From contig NZ_QXDF01000002.1 in NCBI RefSeq assembly GCF_003550175.1, forward strand, positions 298,244 to 362,243: 64,000 nucleotides of DNA. The letters are read 5' to 3'. The notes beneath the pieces were generated by a model, which did not search any database, was not told the DNA's origin, and saw nothing but the letters and a program-made list of their open reading frames with translations. Both the position numbers and the translations under genes were made by a program. The DNA is from Dichotomicrobium thermohalophilum (GTDB lineage: Bacteria; Pseudomonadota; Alphaproteobacteria; Rhizobiales; Rhodomicrobiaceae). The number at the start of each line of letters is the position of its first letter. The stretch's first letter is position 1. Below, in pieces: positions 18,034-27,918 of this stretch.

Positions 18034-19506
18034 CTACGGGTCAAGCGGCAGCGCGACGAATTTCATTTCGTCCGCATTGAGTGCAAACAGGAGCAGGGCA
18101 GTCGCGCGGCCCAATTCTTTGAGCTCGGCAACGCGTGCGCGGACCTCGTCCGGCGTGCTCACGGGTTTGTGAGAGACTTCCACGATCACCGAGCCCGGGG
18201 TGATGTCCCGCTCCGCCGCGCCGCTACCCGGCGCGACATCGGTCACGATAACCCCCTCCACATCTTCCGCGATTCCGTATTCGTCACGGAGCGGATCGGA
18301 CAGCGCACTCAGCGAAAGCCCGAGCACAGTGTCCCCCTGATCATCCTCCATCGGTTTGACGGCGGTTTCGTTTTCGTCCTCGACCAGCCGGCCGACGGTG
18401 AGCTTCAGTGTGACCCGCTCGCCGCGCCGGTTCACTACGACCGGAACCTCCGCGCCGATGGGCGTTTCGGCGACAACGCGTGGGAGTTGCCGGACGGTAT
18501 TCACTGGCTTGTCGTTGAAGCGCACGATTACATCGCCGACCTCGATGCCGGCTTCGGCCGCCGGCCCGTCGGGAGTCACGGCGGCCACCAGCGCGCCCTT
18601 TGCCTCGTCCATGCCGAGGCTAGCCGCGATCTCTTCGTTCAGATCCTGAATGCGTACGCCGATCCAGCCGCGGCGCGTCTCGCCATATTCGCGGAGTTGC
18701 GCGATCACGCGTTGGGCCGTGTTGGCCGGCAAAGCAAAGCCGATGCCGATCGAGCCGCCGGTGGGCGAGATGATCGCGGTATTCACGCCGATCACCTCGC
18801 CGTCCATGTTGAACAGCGGCCCGCCAGAATTGCCGCGGTTGATGGCCGCGTCGGTCTGGATGAAGGCGTCATAGGGCCCGGCGTTGATGTCGCGCTTGAC
18901 CGCTGAGACGATTCCCAGCGAGACGGAGCCGCCCAAGCCGAAGGGGTTGCCAATCGCCATCACCCAGTCGCCGACTTCCATCTTGGCGGAGTCGCCGAAT
19001 GGCACGGCCTGCAATGCCTCGTCCGGCTCCACCCGGAGGAGTGCGAGGTCAGTCTTGTCGTCACGGCCGATGACCTCCGTGACGGTGAGTTTCCGGCCAT
19101 CGGCGAAATTCACGATGATCTCGTCAGCGTTTTCGATCACGTGGTTGTTGGTGACGATCAGCCCTGACGGGTCGATCACGAAGCCCGAGCCGAGCGAGTT
19201 GATGCGCCGCGCCTGCCCGCGCTCGTCGAGGAAGTCCTCGAACAACTCGTCAAAGGGCGAGCCTTCCGGCGCCCGTGGCACCGGAACGGATGGGCCGTTG
19301 GATAGGAGCTGGGTGGTGGAGATGTTGACGACCGCGCCCTGCAGGTCCTTTGCCAGTTCGGAGACGGGTTCGGGCCCGCGCGCCAGCGCCGGCGCGGCGA
19401 GGCCGAGCCAGATCGTGGCTGCCAGGAGAAGCGCGGCAGCCGCGTTGTACGCTGCATTCGCGCGCAGAGCGCCGGCGCGGGCCGGCGAGATGCGGGAAAA
19501 GGTCAT
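18034..19506 (-). CDS. Periplasmic serine protease of the Deg/HtrA (Do) family
   Basis: A 490-residue periplasmic protease/chaperone. It starts with a signal peptide ending APALA. The trypsin-like domain carries the triad: His in VTNNHVIENADE, Asp in DKTDLALLRVE, Ser in RGNSGGPLFN. Two PDZ domains follow (about residues 285-370 and 395-485), the first with the GVRIQDLNEEIAASLG entry and GDVIVRFNDKPV. This is the DegQ/MucD architecture. It is the last gene of the hflK-hflC-DUF2065 block on this strand, 180 nt downstream, consistent with a shared role in membrane and envelope quality control. Confidence 0.95.
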   Translation of the reverse strand: MTFSRISPARAGALRANAAYNAAAALLLAATIWLGLAAPALARGPEPVSELAKDLQGAVVNISTTQLLSNGPSVPVPRAPEGSPFDELFEDFLDERGQARRINSLGSGFVIDPSGLIVTNNHVIENADEIIVNFADGRKLTVTEVIGRDDKTDLALLRVEPDEALQAVPFGDSAKMEVGDWVMAIGNPFGLGGSVSLGIVSAVKRDINAGPYDAFIQTDAAINRGNSGGPLFNMDGEVIGVNTAIISPTGGSIGIGFALPANTAQRVIAQLREYGETRRGWIGVRIQDLNEEIAASLGMDEAKGALVAAVTPDGPAAEAGIEVGDVIVRFNDKPVNTVRQLPRVVAETPIGAEVPVVVNRRGERVTLKLTVGRLVEDENETAVKPMEDDQGDTVLGLSLSALSDPLRDEYGIAEDVEGVIVTDVAPGSGAAERDITPGSVIVEVSHKPVSTPDEVRARVAELKELGRATALLLFALNADEMKFVALPLDP

Positions 19507-19686
19507 GTCATGCTGTCCGAATGCTTCAGGCCGGGGCTAGAGGCCATCGCGTCCATGTCCGCCAAGACTTCAAGAAGAGCCTCTCGAAAATCTAGCAGAC
19601 GGTGACGACGCTGCGAAGGAATTTGCGGCGGCCGGCCCAAACGGGGCGGAGGTGTATCGCCCGGAGGCCACAACCGGCTGGCGTGC

Positions 19687-19872
19687 TTACCCGCGCACCA
19701 GCCAGACGATGAAAACACCGATCGCAACGGCGATCGCGCCCGCCGTGCGAACGGTGCTTTCAGGTGTCTGTGCCATCATTTCTACCAGGCGGGCGCCCAT
19801 GCGTGGCGCTAGGGCCCACAAGAGCCCCTCGATCACCAGCACAAGCCCGAGCCCGACCAGCAGGTCATTCAT
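19687..19872 (-). CDS. DUF2065 family small membrane protein
   Basis: A 61-residue inner-membrane protein with two hydrophobic helices (LLVGLGLVLVIEGLLWAL and AGAIAVAIGVFIVWLVRG) around a short loop with APRMGARLVEMM, matching DUF2065. Members are regularly found next to hflC, as here (12 nt after it), and are thought to be accessory to the HflKC complex, though no function has been shown to my knowledge. Confidence 0.9.
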   Translation of the reverse strand: MNDLLVGLGLVLVIEGLLWALAPRMGARLVEMMAQTPESTVRTAGAIAVAIGVFIVWLVRG

Positions 19873-19884
19873 AGCGGATGCAGC

Positions 19885-20868
19885 TTACCGTGTAGCAGCG
19901 GCCCGTGGGCCCGGGGCATCCTCGTCGATTTCGTTTGCCTCAACGGTGCCGGCAGGTGTCGGTGTCGGCTCATCGGAACCGGCCGTCTGCTGGTCGGAGC
20001 CCGCGCCGTATGGGCTTGAGAAGTAATTGAAGAAGGGCGAGCTCGGCGAGAGCACCATGCGGGTGTCGTCGGCCTTGATGCCCTTCTCGTAGGCCTGCAT
20101 CGAGCGGTAGAAGGCGAAGAAGTCCTCGTCGCGGCCAAAGGCATCGGCGAAGATCTTGGTGCGTTGGGCGTCGCCTTCACCTCGCAGGATCTGCGCATCG
20201 CGCTCGGCTTCGGCCTTGATAATGGTCGCCTTGCGGTCGGCCTCGGAGCGAATGCGTTGGGCCGCCTCCTTACCCTGAGCGCGGATTTCGGCGGCTTCCT
20301 GCTGGCGCTCGGTCTGCATCCGGCGATAGATCGCCTCGCTGTTGGCCTGCGGCAGATCGACGCGCTTGAGACGCACATCGACCACCTCGATGCCGAACTC
20401 CTTTGCCTGGTCGTTCACGTCCTCGTTGATGCGCTCCATCATCACGTCGCGTTGGTCCCGCACCACCGTCTGAAAGTCGGCGGCGCCCAGCACGCGGCGC
20501 AGCGAGGCATCAAGCGTCGAACTCAACCTCGAACGCGCGACCGTTTCGTTCGTGACCGCCTGATAGAACAGCAGCGGATCGGTAATGCGGAACCGTGCGA
20601 AGGCGTCGACAACCAGCCGCTTCTGGTCGGCCGCGATTACCTCCTGCGGCTTGCTGTCCAGCGCCAGGATGCGCTTGTCGTAGACCGTGACCGTCTGCAC
20701 GAGGGGGTACTTGAAGTACAGCCCCGGCTCCTTGATCACGCGCTTGGGTTTACCGAACTCAAGCACAAGCGCCTGTTCGGTCTGCGATACGATGAAAGCT
20801 GCCGAGTAGGCGGCGAATGCGCCTAGGGCAAGCACGATGACGACTATGGCGAAAAGCGCGCTTCTCAT
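19885..20868 (-). CDS. hflC: FtsH protease modulator HflC
   Basis: HflC is an SPFH/prohibitin-family protein that, with HflK, forms a large periplasmic-side cage around the FtsH protease and modulates membrane protein turnover. The 327-residue product has one N-terminal membrane helix, then the SPFH domain (ALVLEFGKPKRVIKEPGLYFK shortened: FGKPKRVIKEPGL), then a long coiled coil rich in Ala/Glu/Arg with RTKIFADAFGRDEDFFAFYRSM typical of HflC (motif DEDFFAFYRSM). An unusual Pro/Thr/Asp-rich tail of about 40 residues follows. The start overlaps the hflK stop by 4 nt. Confidence 0.96.
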   Translation of the reverse strand: MRSALFAIVVIVLALGAFAAYSAAFIVSQTEQALVLEFGKPKRVIKEPGLYFKYPLVQTVTVYDKRILALDSKPQEVIAADQKRLVVDAFARFRITDPLLFYQAVTNETVARSRLSSTLDASLRRVLGAADFQTVVRDQRDVMMERINEDVNDQAKEFGIEVVDVRLKRVDLPQANSEAIYRRMQTERQQEAAEIRAQGKEAAQRIRSEADRKATIIKAEAERDAQILRGEGDAQRTKIFADAFGRDEDFFAFYRSMQAYEKGIKADDTRMVLSPSSPFFNYFSSPYGAGSDQQTAGSDEPTPTPAGTVEANEIDEDAPGPRAAATR

Positions 20869-21986
20869 TGGCTGGCTCCCTGCGTGCGGCCCTCCTGCCT
20901 CCGCAACTCATTGAGCGGAAGGTAGGGCACCACGCCTTGTCCGGTCTTGGCTTCGTCGATGATGATCTTTTCGGTTCCCGCGAAGATGCGCTCCATCGTC
21001 TCCAGGAACATGCGCCGGCGCGTCACCTCAGGCGCCGAAGCGTACTGCTCGTAGATTTTGACGAAACGATCTGCCTGACCTTCGGCCTCCGCGACCGTCT
21101 GCTCCTTGTAGGCCTGAGCGGCCTCCATGATCTTCGCGGCTTCACCGCGGGCTTCCGGCACGACCGTGTTGGCGTAGGCAAGCGCCTCGTTCTGCAGGCG
21201 CTCCTGGTCAGCGCGGGCCGCCTGAACGTCACGGAACGCGTCGATAACCTGCGCGGGTGGGTCGACTTTCTGGAGCTGCACCTGCGTAATCAGGATGCCA
21301 GCCTCGTAGCTGTCCAGTGTCTTCTGCATCAGCTCCTGGACGGCCTGCTCCGTTTCTTGACGCGACCGGGTCAGCAGCGGCTGCAGTTCGCTCTCGCCCG
21401 CGACTTCGCGCAGCGCGCTTTCCGCGACGTCCTTCACCGTCTGTTCCGGCTGCTGAATGTTGAAGAGGAAGTCTTCGGCGTCCTTGATCCGCCAGAAGAT
21501 CACCGAGTTGATGTCCACGATGTTCTCGTCGCCCGTCAGCATCAGGCTTTCTTCGGGGACCTGGCGGGAGACGCTTGTCGTCACGCCGTCAACCTCGCCA
21601 CGGAAGCCAACGGTCTCGCGGTTCACACGCGTAACCTTCGGCTTGTAGACGGTCTCGACCGGATAGGGCAGCCGGAAGTTCAGGCCCGGCGGCAACTGGC
21701 GATCGAATTCACCGAAGCGCAGCACGACGCCGACCTCATCCGGCTGGACGCGCGTCGTGAAACCCTGAAACCCGACGAATGCAAGCACGGCCAAGACGAT
21801 CAGCGCGATCACGCCGCCGCCGATACTGCCGCCACCGCCCGGCATGGCTTTCTTCAGACGGTCCTGGCCCTGCTTCAGGATCTGTTCGAGGTCGGGGCCC
21901 TGGTTGCCGCCGCCAGACGGGCCCTGTCCCCAGGGGCCGCCGCTGCCGCCTCTCCAGCCTCCGCCATTTTGACTACTCCAAGGCAT
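20865..21986 (-). CDS. hflK: FtsH protease modulator HflK
   Basis: HflK pairs with HflC around FtsH. The 373-residue protein has a Gly/Trp/Asn-rich cytoplasmic head (about 55 residues), a single membrane helix (VIALIVLAVLAFVGF), the SPFH domain with VVLRFGEFDRQLPPGLNF and MLTGDENIVDINSVIFWRI-type motif (GDENIVDI), and a coiled coil containing PEARGEAAKIMEAAQAYK. The start is supported by an AGGA ribosome-binding site. It is first in the hflK-hflC-DUF2065-deg block; the promoter should lie in the long upstream gap. Confidence 0.97.
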   Translation of the reverse strand: MPWSSQNGGGWRGGSGGPWGQGPSGGGNQGPDLEQILKQGQDRLKKAMPGGGGSIGGGVIALIVLAVLAFVGFQGFTTRVQPDEVGVVLRFGEFDRQLPPGLNFRLPYPVETVYKPKVTRVNRETVGFRGEVDGVTTSVSRQVPEESLMLTGDENIVDINSVIFWRIKDAEDFLFNIQQPEQTVKDVAESALREVAGESELQPLLTRSRQETEQAVQELMQKTLDSYEAGILITQVQLQKVDPPAQVIDAFRDVQAARADQERLQNEALAYANTVVPEARGEAAKIMEAAQAYKEQTVAEAEGQADRFVKIYEQYASAPEVTRRRMFLETMERIFAGTEKIIIDEAKTGQGVVPYLPLNELRRQEGRTQGASQ

Positions 21987-22995
21987 GGTGATGATCCTTT
22001 GTACGTCTCAGATGCGAGAAGGGTTGCGGTTCGCGATCAGGCCCGTGATCTGATCGGGACCGCTGACCCGGTTCGATTGTGGGGAAGTCCATACCGCGAT
22101 CATATCGCTAAAAATCTTGGCCTGCTTATAAGCCACTTGCTGGCACGGCGCAAATCACGAGCTGGGAAGCTGATCCGCTGCCGGCCGGCGATTGGCGGGA
22201 CAGTCATTTGGCACTTCGCCGGATATGGCGAGGCGCTGCAAGAGCGTCAATGTGCACTGGATCAATTACGGCCCGCGGTGACCGGTGGATGATGATTACA
22301 GGCTTTCCACACGATGGTTAAGGCAGGGGAAATGTCGACGTGAGACACTGCACATCTGCCACGCCCCTACGAAAGGCGCGGCCTTTGAGTGTTGATCGCC
22401 GTTGCTGGCGATGAGATGCTGGTGTAGCATGAAGAAGAGCATAACGGACCCGCTCCCGCAGCCACGCTTGGCGGGGAGGCTTGTCGAACACAGTCGGGTC
22501 CAAGCCGGCGAATCGGATCAGCAACGACGCACCGGTTGGAATTGTCTTCCGGGCTGCTCCTGGCGCTTTGGTGCCAGCAGCGGCCTGACGGCTGGGCGGG
22601 CGAAGCCTTTCGTGGCGAACAGGCGATGAAGGCGTGAGCCCGTTTTACAGAGTGCGCAAGAGAGCTACGGTGAGCCGCTCTTGGACAAGGAACGCAACGC
22701 GAGCTTGGCGCTTGCCATTACAGCGTTCTCAGCGACGCGCCGAGGGTGCATTAACGAGGCTGATCGCCGCAGTCAACGGTTTTGGCGACCAAGGCAAGCG
22801 ACCTGTTGCAGTGCTGCATCATGACGCGGCCGGGCGCCGGGACGCGCATGCGTGGGCGTCGACGCGGATGCAACCGATCCGGCGATGTCCGGAAATTGTA
22901 CCGGCGCTATGCGTTTTTTTGGCGAAATCAACCCTTTGCCTTCGATTTTTAAGTGACGATGTAATTGGAGGCCGGGGTTAAGGTCATGGGCGAAC
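21987..22995. other. Gene-poor kilobase between hflK and prkA
   Basis: About 1 kb with no protein I can recognise. The left end must hold the hflK promoter and the right end the prkA promoter. Open frames of 60-115 codons occur on both strands (for example 22634-22981 plus and 22318-22524 minus) but they are Arg/Pro/Trp-rich without start signals and look like chance frames or remains of a decayed gene. No terminal inverted repeats or transposase motifs were found. Confidence 0.6.
22891..22915 (+). promoter_or_regulatory. Possible EcfG-type stress promoter for prkA
   Basis: GGAAA (22891-22895) and CGTT (22912-22915) with a 16-base spacer resemble the alphaproteobacterial general-stress consensus GGAAC-N16/17-CGTT, with one mismatch. 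It lies about 80 bases before the prkA start. PrkA-type operons are stress or stationary-phase genes, which fits, but a one-mismatch site is weak evidence. Confidence 0.4.
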
Positions 22996-24975
22996 ATGAG
23001 TCACGGTGACAGCTTGGGCGAACTGAAAGGCATGAGCAAAGATACGATCCTCGAAGAATTCCGTGGGCGCTACGCTGATCGACGGACCTCCGAGATGTCC
23101 CTGCAGGAATATCTTGAAGCTTGCCGGGACGATCCGAAGATGTATGCGAGCGCAGCGGAGCGGCTTCTGGCCGCGATCGGTGAACCCGAAATCGTCGACA
23201 CCTCGCGCGACGATAGGCTGGGCCGCATTTTCCAGAACCGGACGGTGCGGCGGTATCCGGCCTTCAACGACTTCTACGGTCTGGAAGAGACCATAGAGCG
23301 CGTGGTGGCCTTCCTGCGCCACGCCGCGCAGGGTCTGGAGGAGCGCAAGCAGATCCTCTATCTGCTGGGCCCGGTCGGCGGCGGCAAATCGTCGCTCGCC
23401 GAGCGCATGAAGAAGCTGATGGAATCCGAGCCGATTTACGTGCTGAAGGCTGGTGATGAGGTCAGCCCCATCTATGAAAGCCCGCTTGGGCTGTTCGACG
23501 CCGAAAAGGACGGCCCGGCGCTCGAACGCGATTACGGTATTCCGCAGCGCCGCCTGCCGGGCATGTGCTCGGCCTGGGCGCTGAAGCGGCTCGACGAGTT
23601 TGATGGTGACGTCTCGAAGTTTACTGTGGTGCAGCTGCACCCCTCGAAGCTGCGCCAGATCGGCGTGGCGAAGGCCGAGCCCGGCGACGAGAACAACCAG
23701 GACATCTCGACGCTCGTGGGTCACCCGGATATCCGCAAGCTGGAGTTCTTCAGCCAGGACGACCCGGACGCCTATTCCTACTCGGGCGCGCTGAATCTGA
23801 CGACGCAGGGTCTGCTCGAATTCGTCGAGATGTTCAAGGCGCCGCAGAAGATGCTCCATCCGCTCCTGACGGCCACGCAGGAGCGAAACTATGTCGGTTC
23901 CGAAAATCTCGGGGCGATGCCATACCAGGGCATTATCATCGCGCACTCGAATGAGTCGGAGTGGCGCAGCTTCAAGGCCAACCGCAACAACGAGGCCTTT
24001 CTCGACCGCATCAGCCTGATCCGCGTGCCGTACTGTTTGCGCGTGGATGAAGAGTCGATGATCTACAAGAAGCTGCTGGCGCAGTCCGAGCTGTCCGAGG
24101 CGCCCTGCGCCCCGGACACGCTTGAGATGATGGCCCGCTTCTCGGTCCTGACCCGGCTGAAGCCGCACGAGAACTCGTCGCTCTATGCAAAGATGCTCGT
24201 CTACAACGGCCAGGACCTGAAGGGCAGCGACCCGCACGCCAAGACGGTGCAGGAGTACCGCGACGCAGCGGGCGTGGACGAGGGGATGGACGGCATGTCC
24301 ACCCGCTTCGCCTACAAGGTGCTGTCAGAGACATTCAACTTTGACACTGCCGAGGTTGCGGCCGACCCTGTGCACCTGATGTATGTGCTGGAGCAGGCCA
24401 TCCGCCGCGAACAGCTCGACCGCGAAACGGAGCAGCGCTACATCGCCTTCATCAAGGACGAACTGGCGCCGCGCTACGCCGACTACATCGGCAAGGAAAT
24501 TCAGAAGGCATACCTCGAGTCCTACGAGGAATACGGTCAGAACCTGTTCGACCGTTACATCGCCTATGCGGACGCCTGGGTCGAAGGCAAGGACTACAAG
24601 GACCCGGACACGGGCCAGATCTTCGACCTCGATGTGCTCGACCGCGAGCTTCAGAAGACCGAAAAGCCGGCGGGCATTCGCAATCCGAAGGATTTCCGCA
24701 ACGAGGTGGTCAAGTACGCCCTGCGCCAGCGTGCCCACAACGAGGGGCGCAACCCGCGGTGGACGTCCTACGAAAAGATCCGCGAGGTGATCGAGCAGCG
24801 CATGTTCTCGCAGATCGAGGAGCTGCTTCCGGTCATCACGTTCGGCAGCAAGCAGGACAAGGAAAGCGCGGAGAAGCACGAGGCGTTCGTAACGCGCATG
24901 ACGGAGCGCGGCTACACCGAGCCGCAGGTCCGCCGCCTCGTGGAGTGGTACATGCGCATGCGCGAAGCGGGCTAA
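22996..24975 (+). CDS. prkA: Serine protein kinase PrkA (YeaG)
   Basis: A 659-residue AAA+-type protein kinase; homologues act in stationary-phase, nutrient and sporulation-linked stress adaptation. The N-terminal PrkA AAA domain has the P-loop YLLGPVGGGKSSLAERMK near residue 123 and a NLTTQGLLEFVEMFK segment; the C-terminal kinase-like domain contains LYVLEQAIRREQ-type sequence (VHLMYVLEQAIRRE) and ends MRMREAG. The start at 22996 follows GGAGGCCGGGG; an alternative start at 23032 (MSKDTILEEF) is possible. It heads the prkA-yeaH-spoVR operon. Confidence 0.96.
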   Translation: MSHGDSLGELKGMSKDTILEEFRGRYADRRTSEMSLQEYLEACRDDPKMYASAAERLLAAIGEPEIVDTSRDDRLGRIFQNRTVRRYPAFNDFYGLEETIERVVAFLRHAAQGLEERKQILYLLGPVGGGKSSLAERMKKLMESEPIYVLKAGDEVSPIYESPLGLFDAEKDGPALERDYGIPQRRLPGMCSAWALKRLDEFDGDVSKFTVVQLHPSKLRQIGVAKAEPGDENNQDISTLVGHPDIRKLEFFSQDDPDAYSYSGALNLTTQGLLEFVEMFKAPQKMLHPLLTATQERNYVGSENLGAMPYQGIIIAHSNESEWRSFKANRNNEAFLDRISLIRVPYCLRVDEESMIYKKLLAQSELSEAPCAPDTLEMMARFSVLTRLKPHENSSLYAKMLVYNGQDLKGSDPHAKTVQEYRDAAGVDEGMDGMSTRFAYKVLSETFNFDTAEVAADPVHLMYVLEQAIRREQLDRETEQRYIAFIKDELAPRYADYIGKEIQKAYLESYEEYGQNLFDRYIAYADAWVEGKDYKDPDTGQIFDLDVLDRELQKTEKPAGIRNPKDFRNEVVKYALRQRAHNEGRNPRWTSYEKIREVIEQRMFSQIEELLPVITFGSKQDKESAEKHEAFVTRMTERGYTEPQVRRLVEWYMRMREAG

Positions 24976-25027
24976 GGCCCGTTTCGCCGCCAACTGGCGA
25001 TCAAACGCCGACTGGATCGGTCACACG

Positions 25028-26353
25028 ATGGCAAATTTGCGGATCATCGACCGCAGACAGAATCCGAGTGGCAAGAGTCTCGGCAACCGACAGCGTTTCA
25101 TGGACCGGGCGCGGGAGCAGCTGCGCAAGGCGATCAAGGAAAACATTCGCCAGCGCAGCATCTCCGACACCCAGTCCGGCGAGACGGTGGTCATCCCTGC
25201 CGATGGCACGCATGAACCCGTGTTCCGCCATGACTCCGAAACCGGCGAGCGGTCACGCGTTCTGCCGGGCAACAAGGAGTTCCGCGCGGGGGACCGGATT
25301 CCGCGCCCCTCTGGCGGAGCCGGCCGCGGCGGCAGCGAAGGTAGCGAGGAAGGCGAGGGCGAGGATGCCTTTGCCTTTACGCTGAGCCGGGACGAGTTTC
25401 TCGACCTCCTGTTCGAGGACCTCAAGCTACCGGACCTGGTCAAGAAGCAGCTCAAGAGCGAAGAGACCGAGAAGCCCAAGCGCGCGGGCCTGACGACCTC
25501 TGGTCCCGCCAACCGGCTGAATCTGGTCCGCACGGCTCGCCGCTCACTGGTGCGCCGCGCCGCCCTCAGCCGGCCGAAGCAGGACGTGATCGTGCAGATG
25601 GAACGGGAGCTGGAGCGGCTGGAACACGAGGAGATCACCCCCGCTGACGGCCGCTCAGCCGAGCGCCGCATCGCCGAACTGCGCGAGCAGCTGGAGCGGG
25701 CCCGGCAGAAGCGCGCCCGCGTGCCGTTCATTGACCCGATGGACCTGCGCTACAACCGGCTGGAGCATCGGCCGCAGCCGATCGCGCAGGCGGTGATGTT
25801 CTGCCTGATGGACGTCTCCGCCTCGATGGACGAGGACATGAAGGCCCTTGCGAAGCGCTTCTTCCTCTTGCTGCACCTGTTCCTGGAGCGTCATTACGAC
25901 AACGTCGAGGTGGTCTTTATCCGCCACACTCAGCATGCCGAAGAGGTGGACGAGCAGACCTTCTTCGAGGGGCGCCAGACCGGCGGCACCGTCGTCTCCT
26001 CCGCGCTCAAGGAGATGCTGCGTATCGCCCAGGCCCGCTATCCGCTGGCCGATTACAACATCTACGTTGCTCAGGCCTCCGACGGCGACAACGTCCGCAG
26101 CGACATAGAGACGTGCATCAACCTGCTCGAAGGCCGCATTCTGCCCATCACACAGTACATGGCCTATGTCGAGATCAACCCCCCAATGCGCGGACGCCGC
26201 AACATCGCCCGCCGCGGCGAGAGCGATCTGTGGCACGGGTATGCCGAACTCGCCGAACGCCGCCCGAACCTGGCGATGCGCCGCATCAGCGAGGCGAGCG
26301 ACATCTTCCCCGTCTTCCGCGATCTGTTCAAAAGCGAAGGGCAAACGTCGTGA
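25028..26353 (+). CDS. YeaH/YhbH family protein (DUF444, von Willebrand A-like)
   Basis: A 441-residue cytoplasmic protein of the DUF444 family, always linked to PrkA and SpoVR; its biochemical role is not settled. The N terminus holds the family's IIDRRQNPSGKSLGNRQRF start and a Gly/Ser/Glu-rich linker (about residues 95-115). The C-terminal half is a von Willebrand A-like domain with the MIDAS-type motif FCLMDVSASMDEDMK (D-x-S-x-S) near residue 260. Its stop overlaps the spoVR GTG start by 4 nt, indicating coupled translation. Confidence 0.95.
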   Translation: MANLRIIDRRQNPSGKSLGNRQRFMDRAREQLRKAIKENIRQRSISDTQSGETVVIPADGTHEPVFRHDSETGERSRVLPGNKEFRAGDRIPRPSGGAGRGGSEGSEEGEGEDAFAFTLSRDEFLDLLFEDLKLPDLVKKQLKSEETEKPKRAGLTTSGPANRLNLVRTARRSLVRRAALSRPKQDVIVQMERELERLEHEEITPADGRSAERRIAELREQLERARQKRARVPFIDPMDLRYNRLEHRPQPIAQAVMFCLMDVSASMDEDMKALAKRFFLLLHLFLERHYDNVEVVFIRHTQHAEEVDEQTFFEGRQTGGTVVSSALKEMLRIAQARYPLADYNIYVAQASDGDNVRSDIETCINLLEGRILPITQYMAYVEINPPMRGRRNIARRGESDLWHGYAELAERRPNLAMRRISEASDIFPVFRDLFKSEGQTS

Positions 26354-27894
26354 CGGTTCAGGATATCCGGCCCGCAAAGCCGCTGTTCAGCGGTGCGGAC
26401 TGGGACTTCGACACGCTTCAGCGCACGTTTGACGCGATCGAGCGCGTCGCGCTGGAGGACCTTGGCCTCGACCCGTACCCGACGCGTCTTGAGGTCATCA
26501 CCTCCGAGCAGATGCTCGATGCCTATGCGGCGACCGGAATGCCGGTGATGTATCCGCACTGGTCGTTCGGCAAGCGCTTTGCCCAGCAGGAGCTTCTCTA
26601 CCGCAAGGGCTATCAGAGCCTGGCGCTGGAGATCGTCATCAACTCCGATCCCAGCCTCTGCTACATCATGGAAGAGAACACCATGGCCACGCAGGCGACC
26701 GTGATCGCGCACGCGGCCATGGGGCACAACCACTTCTTCAAGCACAACCAGGTTTTCCAGGCCTGGACCGCGCCCGACACGATCCTCGACGATCTGCGCT
26801 ATGCGCGCAGCTTCGTGAAGGCGTGCGAGGACCGGCACGGCCGCCACGCCGTCGAGCAGGTGCTGGACGCCGCGCACACGCTGTTCGCCCACGGCGTCGG
26901 CCGCGACAAGGCGCAGCGTCCTGACCCGCTGGAGCAGCGCGAGCGGCTGCGCCGCCGCCGCCGCGAGGCGCTTGAGGCGATGGATGAGCTGTGGCTGCGC
27001 ACAGTACCACATGCCCTCGCCGACGAGGAGGAAGACGCCAAGGAAGCCTACCGCGACGCCGAGCGCAGGGCGTTGGGCCTGCCTGAGGACAATCTCTTGC
27101 TGTTCCTCGAGTCGCACGCGCCGCTGCTGGAGGACTGGCAGCGCGAGCTCCTGTGCATCGTACGCCAACTCGCGACCTATTTCGAGCCGCAGCGCCAGAC
27201 GAAGATGATGAACGAGGGCTGCGCGACCTGGTGCCATTTCGAGATCATGAACCGGTTGCGCGACCGCGGTGAGATCGACGAGGGCGCGATGCTGGAGTTC
27301 CTGCATCTGCACGCGCATGTCGTTGCCCAGCCGGACTTTGACCAGCGTGGCTATCCGGGCATCAACCCGTATGCGCTCGGCTTTGCGATGATGCGCGACA
27401 TCGCCCGCATCTGCACCGCGCCGACGCGCGAGGATGAGGAGTGGTTTCCAGAGATCGCGGGCAATGATGACCCGATCGGCACCCTGCGCTGGGCGTGGTC
27501 CGAGTTCCGTGACGAGAGCTTCGTGCGCCAGTTCCTCTCGCCGAAGCTGATCCGCGACTGGCGTATGTTCCGGCTTCGCGACGACGCCGAGGACCCGGAA
27601 TATCTCGTTGAGGCGATCCACGACGAGGCCGGCTACCGCAAGATCCGCAGTGCGCTGGCCGACCTCTACGACCCGGCGGCGCAGCAGCCCCGCATCGAGG
27701 TGGTCGACGCTGACCTGCGCGGCGACCGTAAGCTGCACCTGCGTCACTGGGTGCATGACGGCCAGCAGCTCGACGCGCTGGAGACGCGACGCGTGCTACG
27801 CCATATCGCACGGCTGTGGGGCTATGAAGTGCGGCTCACCGAGGTCGAGGAAGACGGGGAGGAACTCGGCAGCTACGAGACGGCCGAGCTGTAA
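26350..27894 (+). CDS. SpoVR family protein
   Basis: A 514-residue protein of the SpoVR/YcgB family. The Bacillus member affects spore cortex formation, but in non-sporulating bacteria the group is part of the PrkA-YeaH stress module. GTG at 26350 is the chosen start because it overlaps the yeaH stop and gives the usual N terminus (QDIRPAKPLFSGADWDF). Family motifs seen are YPHWSFGKRFAQQE, MAHAAMGHNHFFKHN-like (AHAAMGHNHFFKHN), NEGCATWCHFEIMNRL and GYPGINPYALGF. It is the last gene of the operon and converges on tRNA-Val. Confidence 0.95.
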   Translation: MTVQDIRPAKPLFSGADWDFDTLQRTFDAIERVALEDLGLDPYPTRLEVITSEQMLDAYAATGMPVMYPHWSFGKRFAQQELLYRKGYQSLALEIVINSDPSLCYIMEENTMATQATVIAHAAMGHNHFFKHNQVFQAWTAPDTILDDLRYARSFVKACEDRHGRHAVEQVLDAAHTLFAHGVGRDKAQRPDPLEQRERLRRRRREALEAMDELWLRTVPHALADEEEDAKEAYRDAERRALGLPEDNLLLFLESHAPLLEDWQRELLCIVRQLATYFEPQRQTKMMNEGCATWCHFEIMNRLRDRGEIDEGAMLEFLHLHAHVVAQPDFDQRGYPGINPYALGFAMMRDIARICTAPTREDEEWFPEIAGNDDPIGTLRWAWSEFRDESFVRQFLSPKLIRDWRMFRLRDDAEDPEYLVEAIHDEAGYRKIRSALADLYDPAAQQPRIEVVDADLRGDRKLHLRHWVHDGQQLDALETRRVLRHIARLWGYEVRLTEVEEDGEELGSYETAEL

Positions 27895-27918
27895 CCGTTT
27901 CAAGTTTCAGGCAAGAAA

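Noticed and set aside
22634..22981. 115-codon forward frame before prkA
   Set aside because: Runs into the prkA promoter region and lacks any recognisable motif; may be chance or decay.
26164..27756. 530-codon reverse-strand frame
   Set aside because: Antisense to spoVR, whose family motifs are intact.
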